38,894 bases of DNA from an uncultured Christensenellaceae bacterium (GTDB taxonomy: Bacteria; Bacillota; Clostridia; Christensenellales; Pumilibacteraceae). A program made the translations under genes and the position numbers. This document shows positions 34,363 through 38,894 of the stretch, in pieces. The notes under the pieces are model-generated. The model was given only the letters and a program-made list of their open reading frames with translations. It did no database searches and was not told where the DNA came from. Each line of letters begins with the position of its first letter. The first letter of the stretch is position 1. Location of the stretch: NCBI GenBank assembly GCA_910587595.1, contig CAJULQ010000010.1:1-38894 (forward strand). The letters run 5' to 3'.

Positions 34363-35769
34363 TTACACCACCACGCTTGCAAACACTTCTTTTATCTTGT
34401 CGCCGAACATTTTATACGCTTCGGCCGCCTCGCGCTCTTTGGCGTATTTGCCTACGTAACTGTTGAGCGCGTCTATCACGTCGGCCGAAAATTCGGGCGC
34501 CACGTTGCCCAAAAAGCCGAGTTCGGTTTTATACTGCGACCCGAACGTATATGCTTCCACGTTGAACGAATCGCCGTAGGTCTTGTGCCATTCGGCGTCT
34601 TGTTCGTTGATGGAAAGATCGGTGCGAATGCTGGGCAGTGCCAAGCCGCCGTCTTTGGCCAACTTTTGTTGCCCCTCGCGGCTCATCAGATACGCCATAA
34701 AGGCGCACGCGGCGTTCAGCTTTTGTTGGTCTTCCAACAGCATTTTGTTGAGCGAGTAGCCGGCAAAACCGTAACCTATCGCCGAGTTTTCGCCGTTTAT
34801 GAGCGGGAAAGACACCACGTCGAACTTATTGCGCGTGCCTTGCGTTTCTTGGTATTGGTCGATAGACGTGGATTGAAACAGCATGGCGCCCGTGCCCGTT
34901 TCGAAGTTGCTGGCGCTGTCGTTATTGACGGGTACATACCGCTTATCGGTCAGATTTTTGACAAGCGCCGACACTTTCGCGTTGGCCTCTTCGGAAAGCG
35001 CAAACGCGCCGTTTTCGTCGAGCACGCTGCCGCCCAACGACTTGATAATGGGATACGCCACCGATTCCCAATTGAGGTTGGCGTCTATGGGATAATAGTT
35101 GGTGTGTTTTTGCGCGGGCGAATCATAGTATACGCGCACCTTTTCGCACACTTCCAAAAAGTCGTCCCACGTCCAACCGTTTTTTACTTTGGTGGTGGCG
35201 GGGTTGAGATCCACGCCCGCCGCCGCCAATATCTCTTTGTTGTAAAAAGTTACCACCGAGTCGGCGCTGCGCGGCATGGCAAACGTGAGTTCGCCGTACT
35301 TGGCCATGTTGCGAAAATCTGCCGAAAAGTCGTTTTCGTAATCAAACACGCGCGCTTTGTCGGCTTGCTCGTAAAAGGGATCGAGATTGAGCGCAATGCC
35401 GTTGCTTACCAAAAAGTAATATTTGCTCGAATCCGTCCAGATAATATCGGCCAAACGCCCCGCTTTGAATTGGCGCATCATGATCTCGTTGTAATCTTTG
35501 ATCACCAGCGGCCGCTTGGTGATCGTGATATTGGGGTATTTCTCGTTGAACCCCTCTATGGCCGCTTGCAATATCTTGCTCTCGTACTCGCGATCGGGCG
35601 CGATTACCGAAAGTTCGGCCGTGTAGGAAACGGGCAAGTCGAATTGCACGTCAAACTCCACCCGCGTTATCGCGCCGCCGCGTCTTTCTTCGCCCCCGCA
35701 CCCTACGGCCGTAAACGCAAACAGCGTCGCCATAACAAACACCGTGATCGCAGTAAATGCTTTTTTCAT
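34363..35769 (-). CDS. Sugar-binding lipoprotein of the ABC transporter
   Basis: A 468-residue family 1 extracellular solute-binding protein. The signal peptide ends in a lipobox (TAVGC, Cys24), placing it on the outer face of the membrane. The mature part has the two-lobe pattern of CUT1 sugar-binding proteins: YPNITITKRPL early, LADIIWTDSSKYYF, then GWTWDDFLEVCEKV and YGFAGYSLNKM. Start: the ATG after AAAGGAGAG. It stands between the SGNH esterase gene (30 nt upstream) and the two permease genes. Ligand unknown; the length suits oligosaccharide binding. Confidence 0.94.
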   Translation of the reverse strand: MKKAFTAITVFVMATLFAFTAVGCGGEERRGGAITRVEFDVQFDLPVSYTAELSVIAPDREYESKILQAAIEGFNEKYPNITITKRPLVIKDYNEIMMRQFKAGRLADIIWTDSSKYYFLVSNGIALNLDPFYEQADKARVFDYENDFSADFRNMAKYGELTFAMPRSADSVVTFYNKEILAAAGVDLNPATTKVKNGWTWDDFLEVCEKVRVYYDSPAQKHTNYYPIDANLNWESVAYPIIKSLGGSVLDENGAFALSEEANAKVSALVKNLTDKRYVPVNNDSASNFETGTGAMLFQSTSIDQYQETQGTRNKFDVVSFPLINGENSAIGYGFAGYSLNKMLLEDQQKLNAACAFMAYLMSREGQQKLAKDGGLALPSIRTDLSINEQDAEWHKTYGDSFNVEAYTFGSQYKTELGFLGNVAPEFSADVIDALNSYVGKYAKEREAAEAYKMFGDKIKEVFASVVV

Positions 35770-35799
35770 TGTTCTCTCCTTTCCCGTTGCACGGGGTCG

Positions 35800-37116
35800 T
35801 TACTTGCTTTTGTAATCGTACAACGCCGTCATGATACTGCCGGCATACACGCGGTGCATAAAATCGTTGGGGTGGTTCACGTTGCTGGAAGAGATCTCGC
35901 AATATTTTTTGGTCTGCAACATGTGCTCGCCCACTTTGTGCATGTCTACCACCGCCACTCTGTCGGGATCGGCGGCGGCTATCGCGTTCATCTTGCGCAA
36001 GTATTTATCGTACATGCCCGTTTTTTGTTCCACCAATGGATTGCACGGAAACGCGTTTACCAAAATAAATTCGCAATCGGGCGACACGGCGCGCATCTCC
36101 CGCATGGCTCGCTCGATGTTGGCGGCAAACTCCGCCTCGTCGTTTACGGCCACGTCGTTGGTGCCGTACGCTATCACGCAAAGATCGGGTTGCAACCGCT
36201 TGGCTTTGTCGTACGCTTGCATGGTCTTGGGGCCTACGGCGCTCGCGGCGCTGAAAAGATCGCCGCTGTTGGAGCCGCCCACGCCCGCATTCTCGAACAT
36301 AACGTCCACGTCGTATACCCGCTCGATCTCCTCTTTGAGTTGGCGTGCATAGCACGGCGTGTCAGGCGCCACGGTGTGCCCCAACACTTGCGAGATCATC
36401 TCGGTAGACGAGCACCCCTCGGTGATACTGTCGCCCAACATTGCCAAACGAATGTTTTGTCCGCTTTTGAGTTTGCTGCGCACGCCGTTCAGTTTCCACT
36501 TATCGTGCGTATGATACATATCTTGCGGCAGATCGGCCACGTCGTAGGCATAGGTAACAGACAAATACTTGCCGTAAAACACGGGGCTTTCGGCGTAAAC
36601 GCTTTGCCCCTTGCCCGCGGGATCCCATATCACGTAATCGTCCACCCAATCCATGGCGTTCCAACTACCCGCATCGTTGAACTCGGCGGGCATGTTCTTG
36701 CCCAACTCGATCCCGTCGCGCCATGTGGGAATAGCGGACGTTTGCGGAATGACGAGGCGCTTGCTTGCCTTGTCCACCGTGTAATCTTCGCCCTCTCGAT
36801 ATTCCGTTTGCAACGTTTGGTCGCGCACCGAGATCACTTTTTCGGGCGTGTACAGCAACTTGGCGTAACACTGCCCGTTATCGTACAAAACGGGCAAAGC
36901 GATCTCGTTATAGATCACGTTGCCCAGCCAAAACGGTTGGGTGATACGCTGTGCGTATTCGTCGGCAACATACGTGCGCGACGCATAGTCGGGATCGTAC
37001 AGCGGAAACGCCGACAGATCGGGCCCCGCGGGAGCAGGCGAATCCTTCCCGCTGCAACCCGTCAGCAATAGTGTGGCCGCCAACGCAATGGCGGTGATAA
37101 TCCTGTTTTTGCTCAT
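35800..37116 (-). CDS. SGNH/GDSL hydrolase lipoprotein, probable carbohydrate esterase
   Basis: A 438-residue predicted lipoprotein (lipobox LLLTGC, Cys21). About 35-210 form a beta-rich N-terminal domain. The SGNH domain follows, with the nucleophile in GDSITEG (228-234), NAGVGGSNSG, YGTNDVAV (GTND 318-321) and the His block NHPNDFMH (414-421). The residue three before that His is Asn412, not the Asp usual in the DxxH motif. Such two-domain enzymes in sugar operons often remove acetyl groups from polysaccharides, which is inferred here. Start: the ATG after AGGAGA; the frame is open further upstream without a ribosome binding site. It is the first gene of the operon, driven by the promoter at 37190-37218. 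Confidence 0.86.
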   Translation of the reverse strand: MSKNRIITAIALAATLLLTGCSGKDSPAPAGPDLSAFPLYDPDYASRTYVADEYAQRITQPFWLGNVIYNEIALPVLYDNGQCYAKLLYTPEKVISVRDQTLQTEYREGEDYTVDKASKRLVIPQTSAIPTWRDGIELGKNMPAEFNDAGSWNAMDWVDDYVIWDPAGKGQSVYAESPVFYGKYLSVTYAYDVADLPQDMYHTHDKWKLNGVRSKLKSGQNIRLAMLGDSITEGCSSTEMISQVLGHTVAPDTPCYARQLKEEIERVYDVDVMFENAGVGGSNSGDLFSAASAVGPKTMQAYDKAKRLQPDLCVIAYGTNDVAVNDEAEFAANIERAMREMRAVSPDCEFILVNAFPCNPLVEQKTGMYDKYLRKMNAIAAADPDRVAVVDMHKVGEHMLQTKKYCEISSSNVNHPNDFMHRVYAGSIMTALYDYKSK

Positions 37117-37189
37117 ACATTCTCCTATTTGCCGACGCTTGCGTGGTTTTGTCGGCGTCACGGTGCCTACGCTTTTACTCTACCTTTAC

Positions 37190-37218
37190 AGTATAAAACG
37201 CCAACCTTTGCTTTTCAA
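37190..37218 (-). promoter_or_regulatory. Promoter of the polysaccharide operon (24249-37116)
   Basis: Minus strand TTGAAA (37213-37218), 17-bp spacer, TATACT (37190-37195). The leader is about 68 nt to the ATG at 37116. Confidence 0.78.
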
Positions 37219-37229
37219 GAAAGAAAGCT

Positions 37230-37287
37230 TTGATAAAATTGCACAAAACACGGATTATTGCCCTAATATTGGACAAAATGATTGCAC
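37230..37287 (+). promoter_or_regulatory. Possible AraC-family operator: direct repeats of ATTGCAC
   Basis: ATTGCAC at 37238-37244 and at 37281-37287, each preceded by AAAAT-like sequence (GATAAAATTGCAC; GACAAAATGATTGCAC). The spacing is 43 bp, about four helical turns. One lies just upstream of the operon promoter, the other within the spacer of the regulator's own promoter. That arrangement would suit a regulator acting on both genes. Confidence 0.4.
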
Positions 37288-37298
37288 TATGTTATACT
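37269..37298 (+). promoter_or_regulatory. Promoter of the AraC-family gene, predicted leaderless
   Basis: TTGGAC (37269-37274), 18-bp spacer, TATACT (37293-37298). The ATG at 37305 follows the -10 by 6 nt. Confidence 0.68.
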
Positions 37299-37304
37299 GT
37301 GGCT

Positions 37305-38486
37305 ATGAAAAACGAACGTTACGGATTTTTGGGGAAAGACGCGCCGCCCAATCCTTTTATGCAAACCGCGGTTAAGATCGAAGAGGCCGATGTGAGCAAG
37401 GTGGATAGATCGTGGAACCAATTCGTCGCCTTCTTTCCCTATTACCGCTTATACTATATACTAAGCGGCCACGCGCGCATGTTTTTGCAAAACGGCGAGA
37501 TCGATTTGCACCCCGGCAACATCTATTTTATTCCCGCCTTTTCGGTGGTGGACGCCAAGTGCGAAGCGTCGTTGGAGCACATTTGGTTCCATTTTCGGCT
37601 GGATCTTACCACCGCCAACTATCTCACCGTGTTAAAGCCGCGATATGCCGCGCCCGAACAAAAGGGTGACGAGGAGATCTTCCGCACCATCGTGTCCACC
37701 TTTAACAGCCCCGCGCACGATTCGCCCGCGGCCACACTCAAAACCGACGGCCTATGCCGCTACTTGATGTCCCGCTTTTTGGACTCTTCCGAACATGCCG
37801 AAAACTTAAGCGAAGCGGCGCGCTTTATCCCCGTGTTGCAATATATAGACGAGCACATCGCCCGCCCCATCTCCAACGCCGAATTGGCGGGGCTTTTGTA
37901 TCTTTCCACCACCTATTTTGCCAACCTCTTTACAAAACAGTTCGGCATGCCGCCCCGCCAATACGTGCTCAACAAACGCATGAGCGCGGCGGCCGCCATG
38001 CTCTTAGAACGCGACATGACGGTAAAAGAAATAGCCTTCGCGCTCGGATTCGAGAACGAAAGCTACTTTAACCGACTGTTTCGCAAGTTTACGGGTATGC
38101 CGCCCAATGCCTACCGCAAATTAAACGTCCCCCCCCCCGCAAAACGCCGCGCGCAAAAAACGCACTTCTTTATAAACAAACCGCGCCCCGAGCGCACAAA
38201 AAAACGCGACAAAAAACGTCGCGTTTTTTTAATGCACTTTGGTGCCGTCTTCGTTTTCCAACCCCACCAAATAATCGGTAGTCACTTCGAAATAGACGGC
38301 TATTTTTTTGAGCATCTGCAAAGACGGCTCGTTTCGCCCCGTTTCCCAAAAGCTGATCACGCCTTTACTGACGCCCAACGCTTCCGCCAAAGCAACTTGC
38401 CCGATGCCCCTATCTTTTCGCAACTGCTTAAATATATCTTGAAACTCCATGTTCTTATTATATACAAATGTAAGAATTTTTGTTGA
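37305..38486 (+). CDS. AraC-family regulator of the polysaccharide operon; 3' end probably frameshifted at a C10 tract
   Basis: An AraC-type regulator with a cupin-like sugar-sensing N-terminus (about 30-130, with YYILSGHARMFLQNGEIDL) and two helix-turn-helix motifs at the C-terminus (about 190-272: ISNAELAGLLYLSTTYFANLF and VKEIAFALGFENESYFNRLF, ending MPPNAYRKL). It is divergent from the operon and is its likely activator. As read, the frame runs on for about 120 residues of unrelated sequence, through the terminator at 38201-38230 and antisense to the Xre gene. A C10 run (38129-38138) follows the last conserved residues. With nine C the frame stops at 38173-38175, giving about 289 residues, normal for the family. 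Start: ATG at 37305, no ribosome binding site. Confidence 0.85.
   Translation: MKNERYGFLGKDAPPNPFMQTAVKIEEADVSKVDRSWNQFVAFFPYYRLYYILSGHARMFLQNGEIDLHPGNIYFIPAFSVVDAKCEASLEHIWFHFRLDLTTANYLTVLKPRYAAPEQKGDEEIFRTIVSTFNSPAHDSPAATLKTDGLCRYLMSRFLDSSEHAENLSEAARFIPVLQYIDEHIARPISNAELAGLLYLSTTYFANLFTKQFGMPPRQYVLNKRMSAAAAMLLERDMTVKEIAFALGFENESYFNRLFRKFTGMPPNAYRKLNVPPPAKRRAQKTHFFINKPRPERTKKRDKKRRVFLMHFGAVFVFQPHQIIGSHFEIDGYFFEHLQRRLVSPRFPKADHAFTDAQRFRQSNLPDAPIFSQLLKYILKLHVLIIYKCKNFC
38129..38138 (+). repeat. C10 homopolymer in the AraC gene
   Basis: Ten consecutive C directly after the codons for the conserved C-terminus of the AraC protein. Loss of one C restores a stop 13 codons later (38173-38175). It is either a sequencing or assembly length error or a slippage-prone tract. 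Confidence 0.8.
38201..38230. terminator. Bidirectional intrinsic terminator
   Basis: Stem AAAACGCGAC (38201-38210) with GTCGCGTTTT (38218-38227), a 7-nt loop and T-runs on both strands. It should end both the AraC transcript and the oppositely directed Xre transcript whose stop codon is at 38229. Confidence 0.9.
38229..38450 (-). CDS. Xre-family helix-turn-helix regulator
   Basis: A 73-residue DNA-binding protein consisting of one Cro/CI-type helix-turn-helix domain: FKQLRKDRGIGQVALAEALG, then VSKGVISFWETGRNEPSLQML, ending ATTDYLVGLEN-like (VTTDYLVGLEN). Typical members are single-domain repressors binding short palindromes. Start: ATG at 38450 (MEFQDIF). A TATAAT ends 6 nt upstream and there is no ribosome binding site, so the mRNA is probably leaderless; the frame stays open upstream across the promoter. 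It is divergent from a second Xre gene and shares an operator region of about 90 bp. No phage genes are visible nearby. Confidence 0.9.
   Translation of the reverse strand: MEFQDIFKQLRKDRGIGQVALAEALGVSKGVISFWETGRNEPSLQMLKKIAVYFEVTTDYLVGLENEDGTKVH
38457..38486 (-). promoter_or_regulatory. Promoter of the Xre gene at 38229-38450, predicted leaderless
   Basis: Minus strand TCAACA (38481-38486, 4 of 6 matches), 18-bp spacer, TATAAT (38457-38462). It is back-to-back with, and its -35 overlaps, the promoter of the next gene. Confidence 0.6.
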
Positions 38487-38505
38487 CTTTCTTACATATG
38501 TAAGA
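38463..38505. promoter_or_regulatory. Paired palindromic operators between the two Xre genes
   Basis: A perfect 16-bp palindrome TCTTACATATGTAAGA (38490-38505) fills the spacer of the plus-strand promoter. A second, shorter site with the same core, TACAAATGTA (38463-38472), abuts the -10 box of the minus-strand promoter. The shared core is TACA-NN-TGTA. The placement implies repression of both promoters by one or both Xre proteins. Confidence 0.7.
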
Positions 38506-38511
38506 TATAAT
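38483..38511 (+). promoter_or_regulatory. Promoter of the Xre gene at 38541-38774
   Basis: TTGACT (38483-38488), 17-bp spacer, TATAAT (38506-38511), followed by an AGGAG ribosome binding site at 38528-38532. Confidence 0.85.
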
Positions 38512-38540
38512 AATTTTACACTATTGTAGGAGTAAAAAAT

Positions 38541-38774
38541 ATGCACACAAATTATGCAGAGGTATGCAAAGAACTAGGCCGAAAATTACGCGAACTTCGA
38601 ATAACGCGCGGGTGGACGCAAAAACAAGCCGCCGAACGCTTACACGTTACCGAACGCACCTACCGCGCTTGGGAACACGGCACGGGAGAACTCTATATCC
38701 ATGATCTGTTTTTATTCGCACGGTGCTATGATATACGTGTGGCCGATCTTTTTTCCGACAGTCCTATGGCGTAG
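38541..38774 (+). CDS. Second Xre-family helix-turn-helix regulator
   Basis: A 77-residue single-domain Xre protein: LGRKLRELRITRGWTQKQAAERLHVTERTYRAWEHGTGELYIHDLFLFARCYDIRVADLF covers the whole helix-turn-helix fold in pieces (GWTQKQAAERLHVTERTYRA is the motif proper). It differs clearly from its divergent partner, so the two are not recent duplicates. It has a consensus promoter and a ribosome binding site (AGGAG, 8 nt before the ATG). Co-placement suggests cross-regulation or a simple switch. Downstream there is only repetitive DNA up to the window edge, so its targets are not visible. Confidence 0.88.
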   Translation: MHTNYAEVCKELGRKLRELRITRGWTQKQAAERLHVTERTYRAWEHGTGELYIHDLFLFARCYDIRVADLFSDSPMA

Positions 38775-38785
38775 CCCCCCTACAT

Positions 38786-38894
38786 TGTCATTTCGCTCAG
38801 CCGAGCGCTTAGCGCGAACGCCACGAGCCGTAGGCGAGTACCGTAGTGAGCAACAGCGAACGGAGCGGAGAAATCTGCCCCCTTCTTTCGCTAC
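38786..38894. repeat. Intergenic repetitive element, cut by the window edge
   Basis: GC-rich, gene-free DNA full of short alternating GAGCG/CGAG units. It opens TGTCATTTCGCTC and near its end has GAGCGGAGAAATCT, an imperfect inverted partner (ATTTC-GCTC against GAGC-GGAGAAAT). This is the look of palindromic repeats scattered between genes in many Clostridia genomes. No second full copy lies in this window. Confidence 0.5.

Noticed and set aside
34189..37071. A 960-codon open frame on the plus strand, antisense to the binding-protein and esterase genes
   Set aside because: The opposite strand encodes clear families with lipoboxes and catalytic motifs. The plus-strand frame has no family pattern, and His/Arg-rich translation is the usual shadow of GC-rich codon use.
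24887..37116. Assignment of the locus specifically to pectin rhamnogalacturonan
   Set aside because: GH78 and SGNH enzymes fit, but no GH105, GH28, PL9 or PL11 enzyme is present and a GH99-like enzyme is. The substrate cannot be fixed from sequence.
38229..38774. Edge of a prophage, suggested by the CI/Cro-like gene pair
   Set aside because: No integrase, excisionase, structural gene or attachment-like repeat is visible. Divergent Xre pairs also occur outside phages.

Overview
This window reads as chromosomal DNA of an anaerobic, probably spore-forming member of the Bacillota (class Clostridia). The signs are a SpoIIE-type phosphatase, a rubrerythrin, a large Bacillus-type SRP RNA with an Alu domain, sigma-A promoters of the TTGACA/TATAAT kind, strong AGGAGG-like ribosome binding sites and a carbohydrate-uptake operon without its own ATPase. 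The DNA is GC-rich and its coding strand is rich in GCG/CGC codons, so many long antisense frames stay open by chance. No phage integrase, transposase, CRISPR array, tRNA or rRNA is visible. Naming the genus from this sequence alone would be a guess.

Layout. (1) 94-9895, minus strand: rubrerythrin, ROK glucokinase, two unfamiliar membrane-anchored proteins with long low-complexity tails, SpoIIE, seryl-tRNA synthetase, a nicotinamidase-like hydrolase and a MurJ/SpoVB-type flippase. (2) 9954-17458, plus strand: the SRP RNA gene with its own promoter, then ilvB-ilvN, then a second promoter and ilvD-leuC-leuD-leuB-acpP. This is most of the branched-chain amino acid pathway, but ilvC and leuA are absent. 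(3) 17475-24202: housekeeping and envelope genes. They are an ung/serine protease/transglutaminase-like operon, an ArsR regulator, a tiny Asn-rich protein, MTA/SAH nucleosidase with PlsC, and a DUF3810 membrane metallopeptidase. (4) 24249-37116, minus strand: a Gram-positive polysaccharide-utilisation locus. It holds an SGNH esterase lipoprotein, a sugar-binding lipoprotein, two ABC permeases, a GH99-like lipoprotein, a 1008-residue Ig-like surface protein, a cytoplasmic alpha-L-rhamnosidase and an RpiB-like isomerase. An AraC-family regulator is divergent from it (37305 onward). (5) 38229-38774: two divergent Xre-type regulators around paired palindromes, then part of a repetitive element at the right edge.

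How the parts fit. Region 4 suggests that a surface protein and secreted lipoproteins capture, deacetylate and cut a rhamnose-containing glycan. The binding protein and permeases import the pieces, the rhamnosidase acts inside the cell, and the AraC protein switches the operon. The glycan itself is not known from sequence.

The most distinctive observations are: (a) four genes whose start codon lies only 6-9 nt after a good -10 box with no ribosome binding site, all from promoters with 18-bp spacers, whereas promoters of conventional genes here have 17-bp spacers; (b) a run of ten C in the 3' end of the AraC gene that appears to push it out of frame through a terminator; (c) a repeated, unnamed module alternating with Ig folds in the surface protein; (d) twin TACA-NN-TGTA operators in the Xre pair; (e) an SRP RNA with a UGAC tetraloop, followed by a second terminator-like hairpin just before ilvB.
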